DNA from: Hyperoplus lanceolatus
Lineage: Eukaryota > Chordata > Actinopteri > Uranoscopiformes > Ammodytidae
Direction: 5' to 3'
NCBI GenBank assembly: GCA_026929865.2
Contig: CM049398.1
Location: forward strand, 20,683,501 to 20,747,500
Length of the DNA stretch: 64,000 bases
Shown: in pieces, positions 10,808-21,731 of the stretch
Numbering within the stretch: the first letter of the stretch is position 1
Layout of the letters: each line of letters starts with the position of its first letter
Translations under genes and position numbers: made by a program
The notes under the pieces: generated by a model
Databases searched by the model: none
Seen by the model: only the letters and a program-made list of their open reading frames with translations
Told to the model about the DNA's origin: nothing

Positions 10808-12162
10808 TTAAACGGGCTCTCTCTCCTGCCTCTTGCCAGCCTCATAAATAAGGCGATGGATATTAAATTTTACGTCCGCCTTTGCCGACGCTGGAAGGCG
10901 GCTAAACTGAGGGAGTATTCCCAAAAAAAAAAGTTCGTCCTCATTGTTCACACTGAGGTGGGGCTGAGGTGCCGGGGGCTCGTCACACACCTCAGCAATG
11001 GCACTGTTTGAGGCATCCAGCCTTTCGAGCAACTCCTTCTCAAAAAAGGAAAGCGCCTTTTTTTTCCTTTTGCGCAAAGGCGCCTGTGGTGTTGCTGGTG
11101 CTGGTGCTGGTGTTGCTGCTGTTTCCTCCTCCATCACCGCTTCCTCCACAGGTGGTGTTGGAGCTGGAGGTGGAGTTGGAGGTGGAGGTGTGGCAGCTGG
11201 AGGTGGTGACATGGCAGCTGGAGGTGGTGACATGGCAGCTGGAGGTGGTGACATGGCAGCTGGAGGTGGTGACATGGCAGCTGGAGGTGGTGACATGGCA
11301 GCTGGAGGTGGTGGCATGGCAGCTGGAGGTGGTGGTGGAGGTGTGGCAGGTGCGGGTGGAGGTCTGGCAGCCAGAAGCGGAGGTGGTGCAGGTGTAGGGG
11401 TAAGCCGTGGCGTGTTGCTACTGCCCAGCCGGGCATCAACGATGGGGCCAAGGAAACTCATGATTGCCATGTACTTCCATGGCCTGCGGTTACTTGCACC
11501 TGCCCCACTCCGCTTCTCCTCCTTCTCTCTCCTCCTCGCCTTCACAAAAGTGTCCCGCAGGGACTTCCATTTGTCCTTGCAGGTTTGCTCTATAATGATT
11601 GTAAAATTAAATTTAGGTTAATTCACAAGTGTGATAGTGTAGGCTTAAGAAGGTAACTGATAACCCTATAGAGGCTTTGTAAACATTTTCCTGTATAGGA
11701 GGAAATAAATGATATTGGGGAACATTATTTATTTATCATGCATCACTATACTGTTCAACCAGTGGTAGCTATACTGTAAATCCTAAACTGAAATCACTAT
11801 GCTGCATAACCTTTGATCATTCAGCAAGAACATGTATTATCTGGACATATTATGCAATTGATATGTTATTAAAAACCTACTTAAAACGTTTGGTTGATTG
11901 CTTTTTTCTGTGCAAAGATTGGTAAGTAGTAAAACGAACAAGACAAAGGGAACGCACATTTGCATTGGAGTCCTCATTAAAAACTTGTCTCATCATATTC
12001 ATTTATGCTTAAAACATTTCATCCGCACTTACCATCTCTTCCAACAATTCTTGCCACCTCCCTCCAAGCATCACTCTTGAATTGAGAATTCCTGTAGACA
12101 TCCAGACTCGAATCAAAAATGACAGAAAAATTGGACACGGCAACTATTAATTTTTCTTCCAT
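10808..12162 (-). CDS. Harbinger accessory protein with MADF and BESS domains, two exons
   Basis: Exon 1 runs 12162-12033 and exon 2 11589-10808; the donor is GTAAG and the acceptor ATTATAG on the minus strand, and the phases join to 303 aa. The N-terminus MEEKLIVAV...AWREVARIVG and the continuation CKDKWKSLRDTF form a MADF (Myb-related) DNA-binding domain across the splice. The C-terminus DELFFLGILPQF...FNIHRLIYEA matches the BESS protein-interaction motif. The middle (about residues 120-200) is proline/alanine-rich, encoded by a 21-bp minisatellite. A lysine-rich RKRKKK could be a nuclear signal. In other Harbinger elements such partners bring the transposase to the nucleus and the TIRs; that role is inferred here. 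An upstream ATG at 12396 in frame would add residues without MADF similarity, so I chose 12162. Confidence 0.8.
11190..11337. repeat. 21-bp coding minisatellite
   Basis: About six tandem copies of a 21-bp unit containing ATGGCAGCTGGAGGTGGTGA; on the minus strand each unit adds seven residues (SPPPAAM) to the accessory protein. Unit length keeps the frame, so copy-number changes only alter linker length. The plus-strand open frame here is a shadow. Confidence 0.85.
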
Positions 12163-12671
12163 TTTTTTGACAGCGGTGACAGCGGGAAAATGTATCTCTA
12201 GATATGAAACCATAGCAACGGCAATAAACAATTTCTCGCCGCAGAGTTTCCATTGGCTGCCGCCCCACTTTTTGACGTTCTCATTTGCATAAAGTATCCA
12301 GCGAAATACTTTTTCGCCGCGCCGCTGTCGACCATTCGCCGCGACGTGCCCCATAATGCCTTGCGGTGGCGTTTCTGCCGTCTGACGTAGTTCCATAGGA
12401 AATGAATGGGCTTTGCCGTCGCGTCAGATAACTTGACGCAGGTGGACACGCGGCTTAACAGGAGAGGTTTTGTTTCATGGCTTGGAGTCATTCATCGAAA
12501 CACATTTTCTTTTCGCAGACACCCACTGTCATTAATCTGTGATCCGACACTTAGATTTGCTAAACGTGAGCATACGACAGGAGTGTCATGAACTGCTCAT
12601 TATTCACAATCTAAAACATGACCATTATTACTGTTGTTGTAAAAGTAAGACATGCTCCAAGAGAGGAAGGT

Positions 12672-14727
12672 CCGTGTATAAAGTGTTATTTTGTATTAAG
12701 GGCTGAGTCCAAAGTGACAGAAAGGAATATACCGCTCGTAATTTTGTTTTACCGTTTTCCAGCTGGAATGCAGAAACGAAAGTTCCATCCGAATTTTCCT
12801 TTCTTGTTTATTGGTACAAAACGAGAAACGAATATGACAGAACAAGGAAATGGGTGAACGGAGGGTTTTGTTACTTTGTATTAAGAGCTGAGTCCAAAGT
12901 GACAGAAAGGAAACGGAAGAACGGAGAGGTTTTATTTCCTACATTCAATTCTGACAGTAAAACAAATAAACGAGCCTCATTGGCTTTTCCATCTGTGGGC
13001 GGACTTCTCCTGATTGGTTGCAGCGCTCCGTCAGTTGTGCCACTGAAACTACTTCTGTATTTCCAGCGTAAAAGTAACCTTTATAAAAGGATCGAAAACT
13101 GATACATTTATCTTCAGATTGTGATCAATGCTTGCAATAAGAAAGTAGGGAACTCAGAAAGCAGCACATAATAAGCCTAAATAGGCTATAATCAACCTCT
13201 AAATAAAATGGGTGGTTGAACATAGCCTTTAATAAAAGGTCGGAAAATTGTTAATTTTTTCATGTGAATATGATTTTTTCCTGATTTTATTTTTTTATTT
13301 TTTAAACGTCACGTTTTGCTTTAATAGCGTCCATAGCAACAGGAGTGAACACCTCGCCAAAGCCGCAACATACGCCGTGACTATAACCTGCTGGATAGAT
13401 GTTAGACCTACTCTGAGTTTGTTTTCACTTTACGCTGCAGAAAGAGACACTGTCTGTGACAACAGTTTAAAGCAAAATCGCTCCATAGAAATCTCCATCG
13501 GGATGTTTTTAACATTTCCTGATTATTTTACGTTTGATCGATAATTTATCTGATCAGTAGTTCTCAGCCCTCTTGTCGTTCATATAGGCGGCCACCTTAC
13601 ACATCGTGAACATGCTCTACATTCAGATTAATAAACCTAGTTGTATAGGCATATATCATTCTTTGTTTTATTAACAGGAGTGTTTTAGGATCAAGCATTT
13701 GTTTCTTCTGTTTCTATGGTGAATAATGTTATCAGCGATCCATTGACTATGGCTTTTACTCATGCGCTCAACCCAGAGTGAACACGCTCAGAGTTGATTG
13801 ACCCAACGCTGATCGGGCGATCATAGCCTAATGCATATTTCTCGCTAACAATATTATAAAAACAGACCTGTGGTCTTGCCATTGCTAGGTAAAATTCATA
13901 ATTTCCCATGGGAAAAAAAAGCTATTGGGGCGGCAGGTGTGTGTGTTTCACCGGGCGTGAAACGCTGTGTTCTCAGACGGGGCTTTGAGTGTAGGCTCCG
14001 ACGCAAAGAGAGTGTCTCTTTCTCTCTCTCTCTCTCGGCTGCGCGCTGCATTATAATGTGTGTGATTGCGTGTTGGTAGGGGACAGGTCCATGGCTGGTT
14101 TGTGTCCAGGGCCTGTGGACATGTTAATCCGTCCTTGCCTGTGCGGTGGCACACTTGGCACATGCCTTGCCAAAGTACTGGCTATAGAGGTAGGCTATAT
14201 AATTGCACGTCGAAAAGTGACTCAAAGGGACAATGACCATGCGTCAATGAGGACGAGTTGGGGAGAAATGTTGAGTGGTTGGGAGTGAGAACGTGTTCTT
14301 ACATAAAAAAAAATATATGGCCTATTATTTTATTCGAACATGTAGGCTATACATTTTACAGATTGTGCTCAATAGGGCATAGGCTATGGGTCAGTGTATG
14401 CTATGATCCTATTATAAAGGCTACTTTTACGCTGGAAATACAGACGCAGGAAGCTCTCAGTGGCACAGCCAATGAGGCTCGTTTATTTGTTTTCATATAA
14501 TTGGGACTAAGCTCTTAATACAAAGTAACAAAACCCTCCGATCACCCATTTCCTTGTTCTGTCATATTCGTTTTTCGTTTTGTACCAATAAACAAGAAAG
14601 GAAAATTCGGTTGGAATTTTCGTTTCTGCATTCCAGCTGGAAAACGGTAAAACGAAATTACGAGCGGTATATTCCTTTCTGTCACTTTGGACTCAGCCCT
14701 TAATACAAAATAACACTTTATACACGG
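12672..14727. mobile_element. Long-TIR non-autonomous element (foldback or MULE-like)
   Basis: The left arm (12672-13096) begins CCGTGTATAAAGTGTTATTT and the right arm (14402-14727) ends with its reverse complement. The arms share the tract GGGCTGAGTCCAAAGTGACA, the TTCCAGCTGGAATGCAGAAA tract and the inner GCGTAAAAGTAACCTTTATA segment. The left arm contains an extra internal duplication of the GAGTCCAAAGTGACAGAAAGG block (near 12700 and 12885). The 1.3 kb centre has no recognisable transposase. Flanks read AGAGGAAGGT and AAGAGGACAGT, which could be an imperfect 9-10-bp TSD as in Mutator-like elements, but this is uncertain. Confidence 0.7.
14014..14036. repeat. (TC)n microsatellite
   Basis: Short TCTC run within the centre of the long-TIR element. 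Confidence 0.8.
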
Positions 14728-14830
14728 AAGAGGACAGTCTGACTGGCAAAAAGTGAAACCAATCCACAACTTTCCTCTGGAAGAGCTGCTCAATACAACA
14801 TTCAAACACCAATTACAGGATGAACATTAA

Positions 14831-15696
14831 AGCCACTACGAGTAAGTCGGCACGTTGGCGACACCTTTGAACAAAAGCGGTAGTATTTTAACGACGCCTG
14901 TCGTGAAGCTGTTTTCTAGCTCGTGCAGGGAGTAGAGGGCACCGGACTCTTTTCGGCTCTGTGAGTCTATGGGTGACACAGCATCAACTAATGGCAGTAA
15001 GTGCTAAACACACCTGATTGCAATGAGTTGATGCATTGTCACCTCTCACGGAGCTGAACGAGTCCCCGTGTCCTCACACAAAGCGAATGAACGAGAGATG
15101 GCAGTTAGTTAGTATGGATCACGATGAGGTAATGTGTTTATGTTGTAAATAATGACTATTTCAGATGAATAATGGTCATCTGATGATGCTGGTGAGGCAA
15201 AGTAAACTTTGTTTTAGTAGGCTACCGCTCATTCATTTAGGAGTAAACACTGCAGTCTAAGTTCGCGCGTGAAATTGTGTATACGTTGCTTGGCAACGCC
15301 CTCCCGCCCGCCTATCACTCTCCCTTTTAGCTTTTCTTAATTGCATTTTCTTTTTTTTCTTTGATGGTTCAGCCCCGTTATCAGTCATTATGAACAAACA
15401 ACTGTCTCAAACAAGGCTCCCGCTCCCCTTCCCTCACCTGGAGCCATAGGCTTCTCAAATCGCGTTCCTGCGCCGCACTGAAATCTGCGACCAATACGGA
15501 TATTTGACCATAGAGCATGCACGCGTGAACCGAAAATCGGACTGGGTGTACGACCAGATCAAATGCAGTAATAAAAACTATATAAAAAAAGTCTTTCTTT
15601 GCACAGATGGTCTCGTTTGCTGTTAAAGGTAATTTATGATTATGAGAGGAAACATGAGGCTGTTTAAAAGATATTTAAATGTTACTCGTTGCTGCT
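14831..15696. mobile_element. TTAA-type non-autonomous transposon, copy A
   Basis: Starts AGCCACTACGAGTAA and ends with the inverted TTACTCGTTGCTGCT; TTAA abuts both ends (14827-14830 and 15697-15700). The 866-bp element is the same family, in inverted orientation, as 44470-45400. A TTAA target and duplication is typical of piggyBac and Kolobok elements. No coding sequence. Compared with copy B it lacks about 60 bp near its left end. Confidence 0.85.
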
Positions 15697-15750
15697 TTAA
15701 CAGAGGAAACACACTTTTAGTAATGCCTCACACACAAGTATGTTCACATT

Positions 15751-15752
<2 letters not shown>

Positions 15753-15790
<38 letters not shown>
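15753..15790. repeat. (CA)n microsatellite
   Basis: About 19 CA dinucleotides, adjoining the next element. Confidence 0.95.
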
Positions 15791-15792
<2 letters not shown>

Positions 15793-16754
15793 GGTGGCCT
15801 TAACAATCTGGGGGGCCCATTCAAGACCTAGTGTGGGGCCCCCACTTTTTTTATTTTCTTAAAAAAAATATTATTTTATTTTTATTTTTAAATACATATT
15901 TCTTGTGAATGCTGTGCATGCTGCCCGCAAAAATAAAACAGATTGTAGAATCCAGTTGGTTCATAGACGGTTTATAAGATGATGGGCCACTGGGTGCAGA
16001 CTCTTAAAGGGCCCCCGACTCCTACCTATCCAGTCAGGTACACTGACTTTTCTGCACTGATACATACAATTAATTGTAAAATCATATTAATGAAGTCAGT
16101 GTTTCTCAAAGGATTTAGGGATACTGTGGGAGGGACCCTGGTCCTTGTTGGGAGGTCCAGGGGCATCCCCCCGGAAGAAAATGTGTGCCTTTTGAATTAA
16201 AATGCATCAATCTGGTGCACTTTTGAGGGGAAAATTTAGAGGCTATATCAAATCCTGAGATGCAGAAGGAACATACTTTTTCAGATTTGTCTTAATCAGG
16301 CAGCACTCTTTACTGGTCTGCAGACTCATGTTCTATGATGGAGAGACTCATTTCAGCAGATACTGGGTAATTTTTATGAACAGTATAGAATTTACACATA
16401 TAAATCTTATTTCTGTATGTGTGTGGGGGCCCTAAAGGCTCATCATGAAGCCCCTTAGACAGAGCTACTAATGCTGTTTTCTTGTGCTTTTGTATTTATC
16501 CCCTACTAGTTGAGGGGCCCATGATGATTTATTTCCTTATATTTAGTCTTATTCCTTTTTGGACCCTGTTATTGACATGAGTGACTGAGCTCTTTGACAA
16601 TGCAACATGAAAAGTTACTATGAGTATCTCTGGCTTAGGGCCTCCTGAGGCACCTGGGCCTGGTAGCATGCTCAAGAATTATTCATAAAAAAAAACTAAA
16701 AAAGGAGCGGGGCCCCATTAAATTTAATGGGTTGAAACATAGCTAAGGCCGCTA
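15791..16754. mobile_element. Possible hAT-like non-autonomous element inside a CA tract
   Basis: Bounded on both sides by (CA)n. The left end GGGGTGGCCTTAACAATC and the reverse complement of the right end, AGTAGCGGCCTTAGCTATG, share the GCGGCCTTA core, and GGGGCCC-rich tracts follow both. The CAGGGGTGGCC start resembles hAT termini. The tract may be one CA microsatellite split by the insertion, which would hide the TSD. No coding sequence. Confidence 0.4.
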
Positions 16755-16785
16755 CTACACACACACACACACACACACACACACC
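16755..16785. repeat. (AC)n microsatellite
   Basis: About 15 AC dinucleotides on the right side of the preceding element. Confidence 0.95.
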
Positions 16786-17206
16786 CCTCCTCAAAACCCT
16801 CCTCAGCTCCTTATGCTATTCTGCTTAGTCTGGCACAACACTGCAGCACTTCAATCAGCCACAACTGGGACACAAATCTCCATCCCAGACAATCTTTGGA
16901 ACATTATTACAGTGCATGTCTAGCAGTAAAGGGTTACAGTAAACATGGCAGTGGAGGGGTTGGATTGTCCCACTCGATTTATCAGGTTCATGTCAATGAT
17001 GTGCTCAATCATTATGATGCAGCAGGAATTAAAACATTTTAGCATCACATAATAAGCTGTCTCACTCCTTACCAAAGGCGCTCTTATTACACGCACTTCC
17101 GTAAATAATCATTATTTGACATGCAGTTTCTATTTGGACCATTTGCACTATGTACACTATAGAAAATAGCTGCATGCCAGTGTCCTGGGGGTCAACTGAT
17201 TAAAAA
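16786..17206. other. No feature recognised
   Basis: Short unannotated stretch up to the target-site duplication of the BEL/Pao element. Confidence 0.5.
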
Positions 17207-17211
17207 GGGTG

Positions 17212-17565
17212 TATTAAAGCAGCTAAGCTGATGCTTCAAGCTACTGAGATGGTTCGACCCAGATCACGAAGCTGAAGTGCTTGTTTTCTCTTCACTATTT
17301 GCTTTCTTGAGTTGTAAATAATATCATCCGAACTTCTTCTTGTGTAGCATACAATAAGTTTATTCCACCGTGCAATATTTACATTCAAAGTGCAGCTTCA
17401 TAACGATGCAAAACAATAGCGATCAAAAACCGTTTGCCCTTCCAGGTCAAACACCTGTCAATCATCAGTTCCTGTCATGCCTTTGTAGGGCAAGATTAGA
17501 CTGCCACCTAATGGCCACACAGTGCATAACAGACAGACACTTGTAGATAACATTTGGCTTCTACA
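17212..17565 (-). repeat. BEL/Pao 3' LTR
   Basis: 354 bp; being on the left it is the 3' LTR of the minus-strand element. Contains the tract GTTGTAAATAATATCAT shared with the other LTR. Confidence 0.9.
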
Positions 17566-17580
17566 CACCGCCCCCTAATT
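17566..17580 (-). promoter_or_regulatory. Polypurine tract
   Basis: On the minus strand AATTAGGGGGCGGTG directly precedes the 3' LTR, the position and composition expected for the plus-strand DNA priming site of reverse transcription. Confidence 0.65.
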
Positions 17581-17658
17581 GTTAGTGGCAGCTGACATAA
17601 CAATTCAAACAATCAAAAAAAGAAGAAGCAAATGTTACCTTTCAGCAAAAACACATTC

Positions 17659-19011
17659 CTACATTTCATGTACCAGACACAGTTTTGTCACTGGTCTTAC
17701 AATGACATTGGACTTGGTCTGCAGTTTCACAGAACGTACAAGCCCTTGTTTATCTGGAAAAACCTCTAGTATCTTGCCAAGTGGCCAGGAACTACGAGGA
17801 GCTGAGGAGTCCATAATCACCACAATGTCTCCAGCTGTTAAACTCCTCTTCTTCTGGTGCCACTTTTGCCTCTCTTGAAGTAAGGGCGAGTACTCCCGTA
17901 TCCATCTCTTCCAGAAAAGATCCGAGAGGTACTGCACTTGTCTCCATCGTCTTCTTGTGTACTGGTCATGGGACTCGAACACTCCAGGTGGTAAGGCTGG
18001 TTTACCTTTCAAGAGGAGTAGATGGTTGGGCGTGAGGGGCTCCAAGTCATTGGGGTCATCAGAGAGCTTTGTAATTGGCCGGTCGTTCAAGATGGCCTCC
18101 ACTTCACAAAGCACTGTGTGGAATCCATCATCGTCCAGTATCTGTTGACGTAGAACAGCACTGAGAACTTTTCTCACCAGGCGGATCATACGTTCCCACA
18201 CGCCGCCATGGTGGGAACCTGCTGGTGGATTAAAACTCCAATGAATTCCGACCTGGGACATAGCTCTGTGAATCCTCTCCTGATTCAATGCAGCAAGAGC
18301 CTCCCTCAGTTCTCTCTCTGCCCCAATGAAGTTAGTACCATTATCTGACCTTAGGTGTGCCACCTGTCCTCTTCTGGTGATGAAGCGTCGCAAAGCATTT
18401 ATACATGCGTCCGTTTCCAGTGACAATGCTACCTCCAGATGAACTGCCCTACTTGCCATACAGGTGAATATAACTCCATATCTCTTACAGATAGATCTTC
18501 CCCTCTTAACTACAACTGGTCCAAAGTAATCTACTCCTGCATTGGTAAATGGTGGTAGATCAGGAAGGATTCTCTCTTTTGGAAGATCCGCCATCTTTTG
18601 TTCAACTGCTCTACCATTGTAGCGTCTACAAAAGATGCATTCCAGAATGATCTTCCTAATGGCTGAATTGGCTTTAGTAATCCAAAACCTTTTCCTCACG
18701 TTAGATAGTGTGTGACTCCTTCCACCATGACCAATACTTTGGTGTACATGCCTGAGAATAAGCATGGAAGCGTGCTGATCCTTGGCTAGAATAAGTGGAT
18801 GTTTGGTTTCCTCTGGCATTGCTCCTTTGCTCAATCTTCCACCAACTCTCAAGAGTACGTCCTCCAGAATGGGATCAAGTTTGTAAATTGGACTCTGTTG
18901 ACTCACTATGGCCTTTGCAGATGACAGGTCAGAAATCTCCTCAGTGAATCTCTGTTGCTGGCAATAGCAAACTATGGCAACCTCTGCTCCCAGTAGATCA
19001 TCCAATGTCAA
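17659..19011 (-). pseudogene. BEL/Pao integrase region
   Basis: A 450-residue open frame holding the C-terminal part of pol. It has an HHCC zinc site (H90, H95, C125, C128), then a DDE integrase core with D161 (GVDYFGP), D223 (SDNGTNF) and E273 (GGVWERM). A C-terminal region (WKRWIREY...LTAGDIVVI) resembles the DUF5641-type tail of BEL/Pao integrases. The integrase joins the cDNA to host DNA. The catalytic residues look intact, but the frame is cut off from the upstream pol by an in-frame TGA at 19135-19137, so no full polyprotein can be made. Confidence 0.85.
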
Positions 19012-19134
19012 AGTGCAGCTTGTTGATGTTACTGTGACCCTTTTCCTTGGCGTTCCCTGTCCCTGACCCTGACTGCGCTCAAGCAGCGCGGCCTTGAGCC
19101 TGAGGAACCAGGCAACTGATGTGTTAAGCTTCCT

Positions 19135-19941
19135 TCAGTCAGAAAAGTAATTAATGAGCTGGTCTGTAGGACTAGAAACGTCACACACAGCATTTACTGT
19201 TGCCTCCCTTTTGACCTCCTGATCATTAGAGTCCACCGAGAGTTCCACCACAGGTTTAGGCCACTCCTCCTCCTGTTGCCAAAGAAACATGGGACCTTCA
19301 ATCCATCTGCTGCTCCTCAGGAAGTCAGCAACTTTTAATCCCCTTGACGCATCATCAGCTGGATTGTCTTTGGAAGAGACGTGTCTCCACTGTGAGGGTT
19401 CAGATGTTTCTCTGATGGTTGAGATTTTGTTGGCCACAAACGTGTGAAAACGCCTATCTTCATTGTTGAGGTACTTCAACACTGCAGTGCTGTCAGTCCA
19501 GTACATCGAGTCTTCCAACTGGAAGTTCAACTCCTCCTTTAGCAATGAGTCCACCCTGACTGCAAGAGCTGCCGCTGTCAGCTCAAGGCGGGGAATAGTT
19601 ACAGCCTTCAGTGGTGTCACTCTGGCTTTACCAAGCAAAAACATGACCTGAATGTGGTTTTCCTGGTTTAATATTCTGATGAATGTCACGGTCCCATAGC
19701 CACCTTCACTGGCATCAGCGAAGTGATGTAGTTGTGCCTGTTTGACCTCTCCAAAGTCCTCTAGCTTGACACACCTGTCCACATTGAATGTAGCCAGCAG
19801 CTCCAATTCCTCCAACCACCCTTTCCATTGATGCAAAATGTCCTGTGGTAAAGCATCATCCCAGCCACACCTTCTTCGGCAGAGCTCCTGCTGCATCATT
19901 TTGGCAAGTAAAGTGACAGGTGCCAGGAAACCTAGTGGTCG
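19135..19941 (-). pseudogene. BEL/Pao RT end and RNase H region
   Basis: Continuous minus frame with the RNase H-like motifs HHFADASEGGYG, IPRLELTAAALAVR and YWTDSTAVLKYL, ending in a DASRG motif and the stop at 19135. This segment removes the RNA strand during reverse transcription. Just upstream, near 19942, a one-base loss within a CCC run shifts the frame relative to the preceding RT sequence. The stop at the end looks like a Trp-to-TGA change because similarity to pol continues in the same frame. Confidence 0.8.
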
Positions 19942-19942
19942 T

Positions 19943-20749
19943 ACAATGAACTGGTTATAGACAACATACCACGTCTGGTGTTAGGCTGTTGTTTGAGCTC
20001 CATCCTGAATCTGAAAGAGTCCGTCTCCACACACCACTGTAAACCCAAAGCTCTTTCCAGTGGAAGATTGTCTCGGTCAAGATCCAAATCTTTTAGGTCC
20101 TTAGCCCTTTGATCCTCTGGGATGGCAAAACCACACGACTGTTACTGATCCATTTCTCCAAGATAAAATTCCCTTTACGACAAAGAACGTTGAGATCTTT
20201 TATCATCTGGATAGCTTCTCCTTCAGTGGCTAAGCTCTTTAAACAGTCATCAACATAGAAATTTTCTATGTGAGGAATGTACCACACCTTCCCATTCTCA
20301 CACCACTGTTGTTGAGAGACCCGCTCTGCATAGTTCTTACTTATGAGTTTGTTCATGTACTCTGTGTACTCCTGGTGAAATACTTTGTTGCGGAGGAACC
20401 TTTTCTTTAGACCTTCGATCCTTTGCTTTGCCACTGTGAAGTTATTAGGCAGATAAACCTCCTTTTTCTTGAATGGCAATTTCAAACAATACCTTCCCTC
20501 CTTAAGTACTGCTGAATTCTCCATAATCTCCAGAAACTTGAGGTCTTGTCTGGACATTTCATTCTCCTTCACCGACCTTTCTTTAAATTCCAGATTGTAT
20601 GAAGAAAGCCACAATTTAGCAACAGAAAAACACTCATTGTTGGAAATCATTTTTGCATTAAACCATGTATTATGTTTTTCCTGTTCCTCAGGGGGCAATA
20701 TACATAACGATTCATGCATGCATTTTGCTTCATCACACAGTGTTTGCAA
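19943..20749 (-). pseudogene. BEL/Pao reverse transcriptase, deleted
   Basis: The 5' part starts in gag-like sequence (PPEEQEKHNTWF) and then jumps to the start of the RT (LPFKKKEVYLPNN, AERVSQQQW, WYIPH). It next jumps to IENFYVDDC, which holds the YVDD active-site motif. In an intact BEL pol, about 150-200 residues of fingers and palm lie between WYIPH and YVDD; they are absent. A frameshift near 20125 separates the YVDD part from the connection domain. The polymerase cannot be functional. Confidence 0.8.
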
Positions 20750-21045
20750 TTTTTCCAGAGCACTCTGTACCTGTAGCCTACGTTTTCACCAATTGACATT
20801 AAACTTTGCATTGATTTTCTGATGTTAGTTGCCTTGTTTAGCTTAGCTTTCCTGTCACTTTGTAACCTGTCCAATTTCCCAACTAGTGCTTTAGCAGTAA
20901 GCTTAACCACACGTTTAACATCTTGCGCTTGAGCGTCACTAGTCACACCTTTGCGTCTAACAGTCTCGGTAACGTGAGTGTCCAATACCTCGTCACGTTT
21001 CTCCATGATGTCAATAGTCAGTACAAAGTTTGCTGCACGCAACAA
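20647..21045 (-). pseudogene. BEL/Pao gag N-terminal remnant
   Basis: A 132-residue frame with a lysine-rich helical stretch (LTAKALVGKLDRLQSDR, KLNKATNIRKSMQSLM) typical of the coiled DUF1759-like gag start of BEL/Pao. The match continues into the neighbouring frame at about 20760, so a frameshift is present. Most of gag, including zinc knuckles, and all of the protease are missing. Confidence 0.6.
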
Positions 21046-21372
21046 CAGTCAGAGCAAAGTCAATTGTCCCCCAGCCTCGGAAACCAATGCATTGGATTTT
21101 TGTCTCTAATGTGTGCACACAAAAATAATGGCCATAAAGAGTGTAGCGCTACAAATACCTCCGTGCGGTGGGCGCCGTGCGATGCTCCGGTGGTCCAATG
21201 CTCCAATCAGCTGTTAGCAGCATTAGCTCCGACTCCTGCGTCTCCAATCCACGGACGTCTGCAAACTGCTCCCGAAATCTCCACACACAGCTCCCGGCCT
21301 CCCGCTTCTCCTCCATGTTCCAAACGTGCCAACAGTTCCTTTACGGATTCCAAAATGCTGGTTTTTGACTAA

Positions 21373-21726
21373 TATTAAAGCAGCTAAGCTGATGCTTCAA
21401 GCTACTGAGATGGTTCGACCCAGATCACCTGGCTGACGCGCTTGTTAGCTCTTCACTATTTGCTTTCTTGAGTTGTAAATAATATCATACGAACTTCTTC
21501 TTGTGTAGCGTACAATAAGTTTATTCCACCGTGCAATATTTACATTCAAAGTGCAGCTTCATAGCGATGCAAAACAATAGCGGTCAAAAACCGTTTTCCC
21601 TTCCAGGGCAAACACCTGTCAATCATCAGTTCCTGTCATGCCTTTGTAGGGCAAGATTAGACTGCCACCTAATGGCCACACAGTGCATAACAGACGGACA
21701 CTTGTAGATAACATATGGCTTCTACA
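21373..21726 (-). repeat. BEL/Pao 5' LTR
   Basis: 354 bp, the promoter-side LTR of the minus-strand element. It differs most from the other LTR at 21429-21449. I could not identify a convincing primer-binding site next to it at 21350-21372. Confidence 0.9.
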
Positions 21727-21731
21727 GGGTG

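Larger units (their letters stand above)
8213..12455. mobile_element. Autonomous PIF/Harbinger transposon
   Basis: The ends AGGCGCGTGTCCACCTGCG (left) and, as reverse complement, AGCCGCGTGTCCACCTGCG (right) match at all but one position; the match continues through TCAAGT. TAA flanks both sides (8210-8212 and 12456-12458). At 4.24 kb it carries the two genes expected of the superfamily: a DDE transposase on plus (8444-10033) and a MADF-BESS accessory protein on minus (10808-12162), with their 3' ends facing each other. Both frames are open after splicing, so this copy may be young or still active. A tail near 10290-10410 containing TTGACAATAAAGAT may be an inserted retroelement end or part of the transposase 3' UTR. 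Confidence 0.9.
17212..21726 (-). mobile_element. BEL/Pao LTR retrotransposon, internally deleted
   Basis: Two 354-bp direct LTRs (17212-17565 and 21373-21726) bound the element, and GGGTG flanks it on both sides (17207-17211 and 21727-21731), the 5-bp duplication expected for BEL/Pao. By eye the LTRs differ at about 15 positions (about 4%). Read on minus, the LTR starts TGTAGAAG and ends CTTTAATA. The order of gag, RT, RNase H and integrase remnants is that of BEL/Pao. Most of gag and the protease, and the centre of the RT, are missing, and the rest has stops and frameshifts. It is therefore a non-autonomous or dead copy. Confidence 0.92.

Noticed and set aside
10998..11621. Plus-strand 207-residue open frame rich in Gly/Ala (MAAGGGD repeats)
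   Set aside because: It is the antisense of the MADF-BESS exon; the repeat unit of 21 bp keeps several frames open.
12684..12912. Direct repeats of about 40 bp considered as a CRISPR-like or satellite array
   Set aside because: Only two copies, inside the arm of a long-TIR element, in an animal-type genome.
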